Source of the DNA: Neurospora tetraspora
Lineage: Eukaryota > Ascomycota > Sordariomycetes > Sordariales > Sordariaceae
Direction: 5' to 3'
DNA length: 64,000 nt
Assembly (NCBI RefSeq): GCF_033439725.1
Contig: NW_026944387.1
Location: 372,001 to 436,000 of the forward strand
Under the pieces are notes generated by a model. That model was not told where the DNA came from. It ran no database searches and saw only the letters and a list, made by a program, of their open reading frames with translations. Position 1 is the first letter of the stretch, and each line of letters starts with the position of its first letter. Position numbers and translations under genes: made by a program. Shown here piece after piece: positions 44,941 through 56,510 of the stretch.

Positions 44941-46183
44941 GGTGTGATGAGAGATGTTGTTATTCCCGAAAGCAACGTCGAGGTGGGAGGAGCTTTGACT
45001 TTGGGAAGAAAGTGTGTAGCGAATGTGTGTCGTTACCGATTTCTTTTGTGAAAAGCCAGGTCGTCTATGGGGATATATATAACGAGCTCAGCCACGGCCG
45101 TCCTCGATAGAATCGTGGGAGTGACATTCCAAAGCACCAGAGACCCATTCGTGAGGCCGTGAGGCCTACAGCAGCGGGGTTGGTTTTGTAGGCCCCCCAT
45201 CTCGTAGGCCCCCAAAAGAAGAAAGACTGCGCTGATTGGCAGCTTGAAAATCGTCCTACCAGTCAATTCGTTTGCATTTTACAAACGCCACGCGAATTGG
45301 GCTCAGCTGCTTGAGTTGGTGATTTGTGTGCCTCCATTGCGTGCAATCAAAGGGTCTGGCCGACAGGCGACGTCGCCGTCAAGCACCACCAACGTGGGAG
45401 GATTTTCGGACTGAACGAGTCGTCACTTGACAGGCCGTAAGCGGGCTAGCTTTGTAGACCTCTAAGGGGAAGAGTGGGGGAGATGACATGATGATTCTTC
45501 GCACGCAGACGTATCAAATTGCGCCGTCTGTCGCAGTCCTGTCGAAGTATCAGAGAATAGAGGAGGTTGTGTTGAAATTTGCGATGCAGAAGGTAGGAAA
45601 TGGAGAGGAAGGAGGGGAAGAGCGGGCGACATTTTCTCACCTCAATGGCATAAATCGCCTTATGAACATTAATTCCCCACAAATTTCAACAACAACAAAT
45701 CACCGGGCGTGTGGCTCAGTTGGTAGAGCGTTCGTAGCTCGCATAGCGAGGAAGACTTGCTTGAGTCTGTTGTACGACACCCATGCGTCGCCTGCGCCCC
45801 CTGAGGCGTTACCCCACGCTGTCGGCACTAGCCACGTAGACGGCGCTGGAGCCGTCGACTAGGTGTCCATACTGTCAGAACGGCAATTGATTTGGCGCCC
45901 TGAACCTACCGGGTCGATGAATGCCCAACCTCAAAAAAAAAGAAATGGCGTTTGGGTAATTGGCGTGTAATTGGGAGGAAGCCGCCAGCCATCTCGCGCC
46001 TAACAAGGTGACAACACAGAGCCCTATGCTCCCTCATAACCTCGAGAAAACACAGTGTTCTAGTTTCTTTTACCTTGTTTTGTCCTAGATGGCAGCGGAG
46101 AGGAATTCCCGGCACTTTCATAAACTCGATTCATTAATCATCAACCATAGCATCCTCACCGTAGTCAAGAGGTTTCTTCCGCA
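44941..46183. other. Intergenic stretch with a tRNA-like scrap
   Basis: At 45707-45805 a sequence begins like a tRNA (GGGCGTGTGGCTCAGTTGG, with a perfect A box). It lacks a B box and a proper anticodon arm, so it is at most a degenerate tRNA or SINE-like fragment. No protein gene recognised. Confidence 0.4.
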
Positions 46184-48515
46184 TTGGACTCAAAAGGCAC
46201 TCGTCTGTACGAGGCCTTATCCTACGTGTGGGGCTCCGAGGACAAGCCTTGTTCCATCTCTATAAACGGGTGCGACTTGCCCGTCGGAGAAAATCTTTAC
46301 GCAGCGCTGTTACATCTTCGAGATCACTCCATTGAACGAACTATATGGATAGATGCCATTTGCATCAACCAAGAAGACGAAGAAGAAAAAGGACACCAAG
46401 TTCAATCTATGGCGAAGATCTACGCTAAAGCAAGTCGCGTAATTGTTTGGCTTGGAGAGGAGGCAGCCGGTAGCGACCAAGCGCTTGAAGAAATACGTAT
46501 CGCAGCCAAGCGCGACCAAGCACCCGAAGAAATACGCATCGCAGCCGAGCTGTCTACAAGACGATTAGACAATAAAGCGGGAATCCTTACACTACTTCAA
46601 CGATCGTGGTTTCGGCGCATTTGGGTAAGGAAACCGATGTCAAAACATTATGACTAAGGAAACTGATAGATTGATGTAGGTGCTTCAGGAAGTTGCCGCG
46701 GCTCGCCATATCCTGATCAAGTGTGGTTCTGCTGAGATTGACGGATTTGCATTCTGTTCAGGCCTGAAAGCATTGAACCTGTCCAATAAACTCCCCGCAG
46801 ACCTGCGGGCTCAAATCCTTTCGGTAACCTACCTTATAAGGGGCGCAATCTTCCGGCCCAAATACGCGACTAGTCAGTCAGACAACTTTTCTCTTGACAT
46901 ACGCCCTCTGGGTGAACTGATAGAAATGTACCACACCCGCAAAGCTACGAAACGTCGCGATAAAGTATATGCCTTACTCGGTATGAGCTCTGATAATCCA
47001 ACCGCAGCAGGATTATTTGCCGACTACAAGATTTCGTGGAAACAACTCTTTAACAAACTCATCCACTTCGTCCTATCTGAATTGGTCTCTGTAAACGGCC
47101 TTTCGGACGATAAGGAGATTGCCATTATTGAGGGCAAGGGTTGCATTCTTGGCGAAGTGTCCTCGGTCAAGAGAAATGCTACTTGGGAAGACAGACAAGA
47201 TGTGGCCATTACTTGGAGTAATGTCCTCAGCTATATTTGCGTGAAGGAAGCATGGGGTTCTTGCTGGACCCTCCCGACCACGGTAAAATCCGTCCAAAAA
47301 GGAGATGTCGTCTGCCTTCTTCAAGGAGCGTCGAGACCCACGATCCTCAGGCCATACAACGATCACTGGGCGGTTATTATGATTGCAGTTTCCCCAGCAG
47401 GCGATCCACAAGCTACGACCGGAGATATCAAACAATCGATAACGGTCTTTCCACACAATTTTCTACTTATCTGGAATTGGGATATAGATCCAAACAAGCA
47501 GCAAGATAAAAACCACCACAACTACTTTGCAAACATTCCAAAGCATTCAAAGACAAGATTGGAAGGTTGTCGAAATGCGGCGACTAGGATACGGAATGTC
47601 AGATTGGTATTACAAGAGGTGAAACAGTATGGAGTTGCAGTGAAGAATCTTCGGGAAGAAACGGCGGTTCTTGAGAGGGCATTGAGGAGCATGAGCAACC
47701 TAAAAAAGACTTGCCTAGGTCCCGAGGATTCAGAAAAGGAAGATGCAAAGGAAACAATGGTAAATCAACTTATTAAGGACAAGGGCCAATGGACGCTTCT
47801 ATGCTTGGCGGCAGGAGGCGGGCATTAGACGGTCGTAAAATTGCTTCTTGACACTGGCAAGGTCAACTTGCATAGGGAGGAGCTACAGACGCTGCTGTGG
47901 CTTGCGGAGCAAAAAGGCTATAAAGCGATCGTTAAGATGCTACTCGATACTGATAAGGTCGATGTGGATATGACAGATAGAAATGGATTAACGACGACGC
48001 TCTATCGAGCGGCGATAACTGGGCATGAGGTAGTCGTTCAGCTACTTTTCGACACCGTCGAGGTCGACTTTCAGAGTACGGAGCTACAAAAAGTGCTGCA
48101 TATGGCGGCAGAGAATGGGCATGAAGCGGTTGTTAAGCTGCTTCTCGATACCGGCAAGGTTGACACAGATGCTCAGGATAAGGATGGACGGACAGCACTG
48201 CATATGGCGGCAAAGAAAGGGCATGAAGGGGTTGTTAAGCTGCTTCTCGATACTGGCAAGGTTAACGCAGATCCTCAGGATAAGGATGGACGGACAGCGC
48301 TGCATATGGCGGCGGAGAATGGGCATGAGGCGGTTGTTAAGCTGCTTCTCGATACTGGCAAGGTTAACGCAGGTGCTCAGGATGAGGATGGACAGACAGC
48401 GCTGCATATGGCGGCAAAGAATGGGCATAAGGCGGTTGTTAAGCTGCTTCTCGATACTGGCAAGGTTGACGCAGATCTTAAGGATAAAAGTTTGCTTAGT
48501 GGCATTCTCACCTGA
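46184..48515 (+). pseudogene. HET-ankyrin protein, interrupted by a stop and fused to a WD40 scrap
   Basis: Exon 1 (to 46629) carries the HET core: YEALSYVWGS, GENLYAALLHLR, IERTIWIDAICINQEDEEEKGHQVQ, and SRVIVWLGEE. An intron (about 46630-46679) leads to a second exon with KRRDKVYALLGM. The start is unclear; the usual first segment of HET proteins is missing. After AAGGGH a TAG (47826-47828) interrupts the same frame, which continues as ankyrin repeats (VVKLLLDTGKV…, NGHEAVVKLLL…). At least three 99-bp units at about 48110-48470 are nearly identical. At about 48490 the ankyrin sequence changes directly into one WD40 unit in another frame (VAFSPDSQRVASGSGDHTIK), so the two repeat genes were joined. 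Not expected to be functional. Confidence 0.75.
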
Positions 48516-49020
48516 TAGCCAGCGGGTTGCGTCCGGTTCGGGGGACCACACGATCAAGATCTGGGATCCGGCGTCAGGGAGCTGCTGTCACACGGACACT
48601 CGCCGGCGACATTCACCAACACTTCAGGGATAGAGTTATTTAGGCTTGCGGCCTCAGACGTCAAGGATCAGCCTCGCCCAACCTAACTCCCTGTCACCGA
48701 CATCAACACAGCCGAAACGTCACCAGGCTATCGAGCCAACGTTGGAACTGCCGACTGAAATTACCGACAGCGCTAAACACTTCCACAGAGCAACTACAGC
48801 CAACCAAGCAGAAACAGGACGACCGGACGAAGGGTTATCACAGGATTAACCTGTGATGGGTGCAGCACGTGACCACGTGTCATGTACGTTGTGCGTGCCT
48901 AGCCATGCCCTCTATATAAGGCCTGGCTGGCACACCACTTCCTTCCTCCTCGCCTCGTACAACTACACATATCCATATCCATACCTAACGTCGAGTCCAC
49001 CCGTGATACTGGTTTGTTCC
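48516..49020. repeat. WD40 scrap and LTR-like sequence
   Basis: Bases 48490-48590 encode a single WD40 unit related to those at 12.7-14.2 kb. From 48852 (TGTGATGGGTGCAGCACG…) to about 49010 lies an LTR-like stretch with a CTCTATATAAGG box near 48910 and a pyrimidine-rich leader. No target duplication found. Confidence 0.5.
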
Positions 49021-49204
49021 CTGCCCACCATGTCCTGAAATCCGTGCGTGTCTCCTTTTCGGCTAGCCGCTTTGAATGTGCAAGAGTAGCCAGACCTCCG
49101 TTGACCACCTCTCCCCCTTCAGCGCCCGTTTTTGCAAGCCCGTCAGCGATTTCATTGCCCGTAATGCCCTTGTGGCCGGGGACCCAGCGGACGTCCACCA
49201 GGTC
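49021..49204 (-). pseudogene. LINE RNase H fragment
   Basis: The minus strand encodes DVRWVPGHKGITGNEIADGL and AKTGAEGG, the C-terminal RNase H signature of Tad/I-type LINEs, then a short tail. It abuts the LTR-like stretch on one side and the TPR half-gene on the other. The LINE at 21.4-25.2 kb lacks exactly this part, but whether they derive from one copy is unknown. Confidence 0.75.
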
Positions 49205-50308
49205 CTGGCCGTAAGATTTCCGGGTATCTCTAAAGTCGAGGAAGATGTAGCAATGCTAACAAACTTTTGTCTCGTAACTGTAAGCGAGAGCGGAGACACG
49301 TTCGAGATGCACAGCCTCGTACAGCTGTCGACGAGGACGTGGCTGAAGGAGTGTGGGAGGGAGGAGGAATTTAAGCATCAGTTTGTGTCACGGATAGCCG
49401 CGCTGTTCCCACCCGGAGACTACAGTAACTGGGCGACGTGTCAGCGTCTCTTTCCACACGTTGAGAGGGCCGTAGACTACCGACCAGTGGAGAGCAAACT
49501 GGAGGAGGCATGGGCAACGCTGTTATACAATGGTGGATGGTATGCAGAATTGCAGGGTAGATATGATGTGGCAGAGCAAATGGCTCGTAAATCGAGGAGA
49601 AGCCGCAAGGAAATACTGGGAAGAGAAGACGAGCGAACATTAGCTAGCACGTCGCTATGTGCAGAAGTGCTTCGGGATAAAGGACTATGGAAGGAGGCTG
49701 AGAAGCTGGAGGTGCAGGTGATGGAGACTCGCAAGGCGAAGCTTGGGGCCGATCATCCTTGGACGCTGACGAGCATGGCCAACCTGGCGTCGACGTACAG
49801 GAACCAGGGCCGGTGGGAGGAGGCCGAGAAGCTGGAGGTGCAGGTGATGGAGACTCGCAAGGCGAAGCTCGGGGCCGATCATCCCGATACGCTGACGAGC
49901 ATGGGCAACCTGGCGTCGACGCTTTGGAACCAGGGCCGGTGGGACGAAGCCGAGAAGCTGGAGGTGCAGGTGATGGAGACTCGCAAGGCGAAGCTCGGGG
50001 CCGATCATCCCGATACGCTGACGAGCATGAACAACCTGGCGTCGACGTATAGGAACCAGGGCCGGTGGGACGAAGCCGAGAAGCTGGAGGTGCAGGTAAT
50101 GGAGACTTGCAAGGCGAAGCTCGGGGCTGACCACCCAGCCACGCTGACGAGCATGAACAACCTTGCTTTCACGTGGAATAGTCAAGGTCGACATGAAGAT
50201 GCCCTAGCGTTGATGCAAGACTGTGTTGAGGCTCGGCAGCGAGTCCCTGGGCCTGAGCATCCTGACACGCTGTCGTCCTTGGCTACTGTGTCGAAATGGA
50301 GTAGCTAG
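49205..50308 (+). pseudogene. TPR half of an NB-ARC/TPR receptor
   Basis: The open frame enters from LINE-derived sequence at about 49205. It starts inside the helical region after NB-ARC (VEEDVAMLTNFCLVTVSESG, FEMHSLVQLSTRTWLKE), followed by LFPHVERAVDYRP and about six TPR units of the kinesin-light-chain type (EAEKLEVQVMETRKAKLGAD, HPDTLTSMNNLASTYRNQGR). Four of the 126-bp units are nearly identical. P-loop and Walker B are absent and no ATG fits a true start. It stops at 50306-50308. I read it as a receptor beheaded by a rearrangement at the LINE boundary. Confidence 0.75.
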
Positions 50309-50315
50309 GCTCATC
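50116..50315 (+). repeat. 200-bp duplicated segment, copy 1
   Basis: This matches 51067-51266 with only a few differences, covering the last TPR units, the stop codon and a few bases beyond. It marks a tandem duplication of the 3' end of the TPR gene. Confidence 0.9.
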
Positions 50316-50398
50316 AATCGTCGGCCTGGATTTTGTATCGGCTGTCGATGCGCTGAGGTTGAAAGATGCAGCTTCACCCAAGTGTGCGACGGTGCTGA

Positions 50399-51259
50399 AT
50401 GGGCACAACAGGTACAAACGTCCACTCCAACTTATCCGTCTGTAGGCACCTTAACCTACTCGCTTCCAGCATCATCTCAATCGTCGACGCAGTCTCAAAA
50501 ATCATCAGTGCGTGCCGAGACATCAACGGCCTCCCCGACGCCGTTAGGGACGCCTCCACTCGCTTACTATTGGTGGCAGACACGCTCAGACTGGCCACAG
50601 AGTATATGAACCAAAGCCAACACGACAATGATCTGGATGAAACGGCAAAGAAATCCTGCAGTGCGATGGTGCAAGTTCTTAGAGCATGTCAAGAAAAATC
50701 CACGCTGCTGGGAACTCTCTTGGAGGCGATCTTGCCCCCAGGGACGACGCGCCCTTCGGCGCGCAAACGCTTCACCACCGCCGCCATCATGACGCTACAT
50801 GTCGGCAAGAGCAGGAAGGTCGAATCGCTGATGAAGGGTATCTTGCAAGACATCCAGCTTCTGGCGAACAATCGTGCTCTGGATGAGGCCACTAGAGACA
50901 AGATGAAGCTAGAGGTGCAGGTGATGGAGACTTTCAAGACGAAGCTCGGGGCCGATCATCCCTCGACGCCGACGAGCATGAACAACCTGGCGTCGACGTA
51001 CAGGAACCAGGGCCGGTGGGAGGAGGCGGAAAAGCTGTTTGTGCAGGTGAGGGAGATGAGCAAGACGAAGCTCGGGGCCGACCACCCAGCCACGCTGACG
51101 AGCATGAACAACCTTGCTTTCACGTGGAATAGTCAAGGTCGACATGAAGATGCCCTAGCGTTGATGCAAGACTGTGTTGAGGCTCGGCAGCAAGCCCTTG
51201 GGCCTGAACATCCTGCCACGCTGTCGTCCTTGGCTACTGTGTCGGAATGGAGTAGCTAG
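50399..51259 (+). CDS. SesA-like/NACHT-N-terminal domain fused directly to TPR repeats
   Basis: The N-terminal about 170 residues (ASSIISIVDAVSKIISACRD, DAVRDASTRLLLVADTLRLA, then ATRDKM) resemble the N-terminal helical domain found on fungal NACHT/STAND proteins (SesA-like). This passes, without any nucleotide-binding domain, into three TPR units (KLEVQVMETFKTKLGADHPS…). The stop is at 51257-51259. The first exon probably lies just upstream: an acceptor at about 50446 (GTCTGTAG) precedes the domain, so the stated start is provisional. The last 200 bp duplicate 50116-50315. It could be a working short regulator or an inert fusion. Confidence 0.6.
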   Translation: MGTTGTNVHSNLSVCRHLNLLASSIISIVDAVSKIISACRDINGLPDAVRDASTRLLLVADTLRLATEYMNQSQHDNDLDETAKKSCSAMVQVLRACQEKSTLLGTLLEAILPPGTTRPSARKRFTTAAIMTLHVGKSRKVESLMKGILQDIQLLANNRALDEATRDKMKLEVQVMETFKTKLGADHPSTPTSMNNLASTYRNQGRWEEAEKLFVQVREMSKTKLGADHPATLTSMNNLAFTWNSQGRHEDALALMQDCVEARQQALGPEHPATLSSLATVSEWSS

Positions 51260-51266
51260 GCTCATC
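51067..51266 (+). repeat. 200-bp duplicated segment, copy 2
   Basis: Partner of 50116-50315. The differences are scattered single bases and both copies keep the frame, so the duplication is recent or kept similar by exchange. Confidence 0.9.
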
Positions 51267-52938
51267 TTAATTCTTCTTGCTGTATAGTGCAATCTGAAGG
51301 CCTCTATTCGGTTACATGTAAAACTACCCTAAAAGTGTCTACTGGGGGACCGCCATAACGAAGGTACCCGAACATTTAGGGTGATCACTCAAAGCACCTG
51401 GCCAGGACAGTGACTTGGTTTATGAATGATGGAAGGCAAGAAGCGAAGTAGCCAAGGTGAAGATGACGGTCAATTGAATCCTATGCTATCTACCCGCCAA
51501 CACATTACGGCCCTTCCGGGCCTTATCCTTTCCTCCTCTTCGGCTCACTGAATGAGGTACCTGGAGTGACCGCCTGCTGCCCGGCATTGCTCGACTGGCT
51601 GCCCCGCTCGTCAGGCAGAGAAGCGCAGCTGGCATCTGACTGCATCAAGTTCCCCAAATCCTGGGAAAGCCCGGTCGCCTCGGAAAGCGGTGGGACATCA
51701 AAGTTCAAGCGCTGCGAAGAACAAGTACCTTGATAATTTGATGCCGGTGATGGGAGCGCCCTTTGGGCCGCTGTTTGAGCTCGAGTATGGGCCATGGCGA
51801 TGAGAATGGGGAGGAGAGCGAGGGCCCTAGTTATGTGTCCGGGGAAGAGTCTCGAGATGAAGTGACGTGCCGTGCGAGGAATGGATGGCTACGAGCGTGC
51901 AGGAATGGGATCCACTAGTGCCGACCAATCGTTAAGCGTCATAGCCATTGTGAGGCCCACAGTTTTCATCCAATAGACGGGTCCGTTGCCTTTGGCTCCG
52001 CCGCCTAGAGCTGAATAATGCGGGCCGCTGCGTTGTCACTTGTGCAATCTCCGCTTTTCAACCTTCTGGACCCACTTCCCGATTCTTGCTGTATTTCGTT
52101 CAATCAGACATGCACTCCTTCTTCCTCCTTCTTACACAGAAGTCCTCACAACTAGGATAAGCGTCGTGATACTGAGCGGCTCGACTACCTCGCAATGAGC
52201 ATTCGGGTTGACCTGTTTACAAAGCTGCAGGCGTTTACTGGCGGGGTTTAGCGTTTGGCCGGCATCGCCCCACCCGAAATCATCAGACGAGAAACGGCCC
52301 GGGCCGCGGCAGTCCACACCCCCCCGGCCCACCACCCGCTCACCCAACGCTTGCGCACGCCCCCACTGCGCGGCTGGTCCCATCTCCACTCCCTCACCGA
52401 GTCCCAAGCCCCCCGGATGAAAACACACCGGAGGAAGCGTGGCTCCCCCGCCTCCCCGGCCTCCGGAGATGGCTCGCCCCCGACTCGGCAGATAACGGAT
52501 TGGAGACGATTGCGTATGACCTCCTCCGTTGTGCAAAACATGATGATGAAACGAAAGAATCAATGGGAACGAGAAGGGAAGAGAAACACTACCGAGAACT
52601 GGAGGACGCCTCCATGTTGAAAAGATGCTAAGGATGTGCTTGGTTGTGGTCGCCTTCTAGTAGAATAAATCAAACTCCGACAACTCGGACGTTCGCTTCG
52701 GAAGCCGATAGTCCGTTTATTGCAGTGTCGGGTGCTCCATAAGGTGTTGAAGATTCCCCTTCTAACTCGTTTCATACGTAGGCACAAGAGAAAATTTGGG
52801 ACAGGTTCCTGTTCCGGGCTGAGAAATGGCGTTTGCTCGTTCTTTTCTCGCATCTTTTTAATCAATCAATCCTTCGAGAGGTGCGGAAATGTAGCGGATA
52901 GTGATTGTGGGGAGCTGTGTTTCTAGATATGGCGGTCA
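51267..52938. other. Sparse stretch with one small hypothetical frame
   Basis: A minus-strand frame of 90 codons at 51523-51795 starts MAHTRAQTAAQRALPSPASN and ends SEPKRRKG. It is Ser/Gln-rich, without a recognised domain. Bases 52250-52500 are GC-rich with several overlapping frames and no domain. I see no other gene. Confidence 0.3.
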
Positions 52939-52985
52939 GAACCCTAACCCTAGAGCCGGCTGAGACCGCTCTAGGGTTAGGGTTC
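52939..52985. repeat. Inverted pair of telomere-like repeats
   Basis: AACCCTAACCCTAGAGC (52940-52956) is mirrored by GCTCTAGGGTTAGGGTT (52968-52984), extended by one more pair outside, around an 11-nt loop. The arms contain the fungal telomere unit CCCTAA/TTAGGG. Confidence 0.9.
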
Positions 52986-54055
52986 CTCAACTACTTGGTC
53001 GATGTGGGTACTTGCTTTTCCCTGGGCGGGGAAAGGAGATGGGGCTTAGCAGGCTGGGGTAATCGTCGTCGATTGTGTCCCGCTCAACTTGTTGGGCTGA
53101 TAGGGTTTGGTCTTGGGAGTCACGACGCGGAAATGTCGACGTCTGAACCCCGCGTTCCGCCCCAGCTAAATTCCGAAAGCACATTCGTCACTTCGGAATT
53201 TCAACAGCAATTGAACACTCTCATGAGTTAAAGTTGCAGTTGTGATCGAAAGGATGTGTAAAGCACTTCTGATCGAGCTTTGCCTCCCCATATCGAACCC
53301 TCAACTCCGCGAAACACGAATCCTCGTCCTCTCTCCCTGGCAAGGTCACCGACTCTCTCATTGGCACACGCCCCCAAATATGCGGCTTAAGGTGGAGGGA
53401 GGACTTCACATCCAGTCAGAATTAGGGAGGTGGGAGGTAAAGTGAGAAAAGCAAAGATGTTGGGCATAATGAAAGTGCCGATTTTGAGTGAGGGGGTGGG
53501 GTGAGTGCCACATACTTGGAACTACGTACTGTCGGAGATGCTCTGTGGATAATGCAAGATTTATAAGCCAATCCAGTTGGCAAGATGCTGCATATGCAGC
53601 GAAGAGCAAGCTCAAAACGCCCGCATAAGGTATAGCCTTCCCCGAAACACAAGAGCATCTCCGGTACCTATAAGTGAGATTTTGCGGTAATTGCCATAAG
53701 CTTCTTCGAAAAAAGGACCCGATAAGGTCTTTGGTATCTTTAAAGGTGTCCTAACAGTATGATACGAACCCAAGTTTCCACGGGAGTGCTCGATAAGGGA
53801 TGCCAGCTTTGTGGGGGTTATAAGTCTCCGGTTGGTGAAGGTTACCTAACATATACAGCAAAGACGGAGCCTGATGCATGTTGCATTTGTAAGTGGTAGT
53901 GACACGTATGAAGGCGGATCTGCGCTCAAGGTGTCAATTACCGCCACACTGTGAGAATGTCTCAGCGGATACCACTTGCTAGTTTCTTTTTGCTGTGCTG
54001 ATAATGTTCTTGAGAGCTTATTCGTTATCATCCCAGGAGCTGGTCTGCTTGGTTG
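52986..54055. other. Intergenic stretch, no gene seen
   Basis: The short frames on both strands lack coding character. No repeats recognised. Confidence 0.4.
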
Positions 54056-54259
54056 CTATGTTATCGTGCGGCTGAGATTGAGGAGGTCTAGACACTCGTT
54101 TGGCGGGCTTTCTCTTGCAGTGGTGGCTTTTACTTTTCTTACATGTTTGGTCAAATCATTGAGGACTGCGTCGACGATTGAGATGATGCTGGAAGCGACG
54201 CTGAGGACTCCCAGGCCTGACATGTTCGGTGAAAGTCTGAGGTGGAGCAAACGACACAA
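54056..54259 (-). pseudogene. N-terminal scrap of a SesA/NACHT-associated domain
   Basis: The minus strand reads MSGLGVLSVASSIISIVDAV, the same start as the domain at 50.4 kb, and then diverges within about 10 residues. It is a short leftover of another copy of the family. Confidence 0.55.
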
Positions 54260-55565
54260 AACTAGGAGAGATGATGTCGGTCGTCAGGTGTGTGAGAACC
54301 CGGCCTAGCTGTTGAGCCGCATGTTGGGGAATGAGGGGTGTTTTAGTAATCGTGTTTGGGTGGCGCGAGTCGACAGGGCTCTGGGAAGCCAACGAAGATT
54401 GACATTAGGCGCAAGTTTTGTCTCATTTTGAGTGGTTCTACGGAGAGTCCCGGCGAAAGGGGCTTAGGTTTCAATTTCGGGTGAGGTACATTGTTAGATG
54501 AGGAGCAAGAATGGACACTCTCCCCAAGGCCCTGATCCACAGCCCTCGTCATGCTCACGGCGAGCAAGGGAATCTCTCGCTCTTGTCTTGTTGGATCACG
54601 GTTTGGTGATCCACTACGACAAACTGATCACGATGGACCTCCTTCATGTACCTGCCTTAACCTACCTTCTTCATCTGCCTGCATTAGCCCACCTCTTCCC
54701 TTCCATCAATCCTAGCATGGCATTCCCAAGCTCAAACGTCTTCGTTGGCAGTCTCTGTAACTTCCCGAGAATTGAGTTGACCACAACCTTTGATAAACGG
54801 ACCTTTGAAACGAAAGACGACAATGAAAAGAACTCAAGTATGTTGACAGGAAAAGTCTTATCATGATACCTAGTTTCAAGTACGCTGATTTCAAATCCAC
54901 AACCAGATTTCTTGTATCTGCTCCTTTGGTGGAGATACAGGCAGATGAAGTGTTGTTCGTTTCGTCTCGAAGGTCCGTTTGCCCACCAAGTTGTAGGAAG
55001 CTCAACTCGGGTTTTTGCAGCTGGACGGTCAGGTGGTGTGAAAAATAGTCAGGACACACTTACACCAAACCACACCCAGAGAGTGTCCGGACTATTGTTC
55101 ACACCACCTGGCTGTCAAGACGTTTGCGCTTGGGAACATAAACATGGTGATTGGCTTGCAGCACACTGTCGGCGCAGCCACCATAAACCTTTGTAAACGA
55201 GTCGATTGGCTGAGAGAGTTTTGCATGCCAGAGGCCCAGAGTGACGGCGGCGTTGAGAGCGACAAGCCAACCACCGACTCTAAGATCAGATGCCGGCAGC
55301 CTCCAACTCTACTCAAAGTATGCAAGAGGCCTACAATTCCCAAGCCCGACTTGTACTTGTCTGCCTTGACTTAAGTAGATGATCTGACCTAAACCAGTTC
55401 GATTTTAATACCAAGCATTTTAGTCCAAAGAAACGTTTGGCAACAAAATTGCCCTCCGGACAGGACAAGATACACGAACTCCACGCTGAGTTGCGTTCTG
55501 GGACAGCAGCAAACTCCCTTTCGACATATCAAACCATCGGCAAGGTGCACCCTTCCAAGTCAAAT
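54260..55565. other. Intergenic stretch, no gene seen
   Basis: No convincing coding frame or repeat. The right end is the upstream region of the exonuclease gene. Confidence 0.4.
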
Positions 55566-56510
55566 ATGGCGACGGCTACTACTCGCGCGACCCCAACCTT
55601 GATCTCATCCCTTCCAGACCTCCGGGTCTTCCTCTCCTCGATCCCTCCGTCCAGCACGTTCTATCTGGACCTTGAGGGTAAAAGTCTCAGCCGGAATGGG
55701 ACCCTCACCCTCTTGACGGTACACGTCCTTCCCTCACAAGCAACAGGCATTGTCGATGTCCAAACCCTCGGCGACTCTGCGTTCACCACTCCCGGCATAG
55801 AAGACGGGAATACCACCACCCTCAAAGCCATCCTCGAGGATCCCCACACTTCCAAATGCTTCTGGGACGTACGCAACGACGCGGACGCCCTCTGGGCGCA
55901 CCACAAGGTCCGTCTCGCGGGTGTCACAGACGTCCAGCTCCTCGAGAATGCATCCCGCGCCGGCAACAAGACGTACCTCAGCGGGCTCGACAAATGTATC
56001 GAGAAGGATCTCCAGTTAAAATTCAAGGAGGTGCATCGCTTGGTCAAAACCAAGAAGGAGGTGCGGGATCTGATGGCCACCGACGACATCTTTTCCCGCC
56101 GCCCTGTGAACGCCAAAACGATGCAGTACTGCGTCAACGATGTCGTTCACCTGCCTGCGCTCCACAACCTCTACGCCAAGCGCATCACTAGCAACTGGCT
56201 GAAAAAGGCTATGGATCACAGCGCGCGTCGCGTGGTCGAAGCTTGCGGGCCTGCATACCAGCCTCAATCTGACCATAAGAAGTTCGGACCTTGGAGCGCG
56301 GGGTTGGGCAAAGAGGCGCTGGCGAAGAAGAAGAAACGGCTTGGGAAGAAACAGCTTGGGAAGAAACAGCTTGAGAAGAAACGGCTTGAGGAGAAGGAAG
56401 AGGACGAGGCGATCGCGTATGAGTATAGCCGCTACTTCGACTGTGACCACGGCGATCCTATGGGCTCTGCGAATGAGGCCGCGTGGGACTTCACATTTGA
56501 TAGTTGCTAA
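55566..56510 (+). CDS. DEDDy-type 3'-5' exonuclease domain protein
   Basis: An intact single exon. I take the ATG at 55566 (314 codons) because earlier in-frame codons lack an ATG and look non-coding. The domain carries TFYLDLEGKSL (motif I, D-x-E), CFWDVRNDADALWAHH (motif II region) and MQYCVNDVVHLPALHNLY (motif III, Y-x-x-x-D). This matches the RNase D/WRN-type exonuclease family widespread in fungi as single-domain proteins. The C-terminus has a Lys-rich tandem repeat (KKRLGKKQLGKKQLEKKRLE) and an acidic end. A role in RNA or DNA 3'-end trimming is inferred from the family. Confidence 0.88.
   Translation: MATATTRATPTLISSLPDLRVFLSSIPPSSTFYLDLEGKSLSRNGTLTLLTVHVLPSQATGIVDVQTLGDSAFTTPGIEDGNTTTLKAILEDPHTSKCFWDVRNDADALWAHHKVRLAGVTDVQLLENASRAGNKTYLSGLDKCIEKDLQLKFKEVHRLVKTKKEVRDLMATDDIFSRRPVNAKTMQYCVNDVVHLPALHNLYAKRITSNWLKKAMDHSARRVVEACGPAYQPQSDHKKFGPWSAGLGKEALAKKKKRLGKKQLGKKQLEKKRLEEKEEDEAIAYEYSRYFDCDHGDPMGSANEAAWDFTFDSC

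Noticed and set aside
45707-45805. tRNA-like start (GGGCGTGTGGCTCAGTTGG) with a good A box
   Set aside because: No B box or T-loop consensus and no consistent anticodon arm; the 3' part does not fold as a tRNA even allowing an intron.
52132-52620. Overlapping long frames on both strands in a GC-rich stretch
   Set aside because: High GC reduces stops on all frames; no domain or codon pattern favours one of them.
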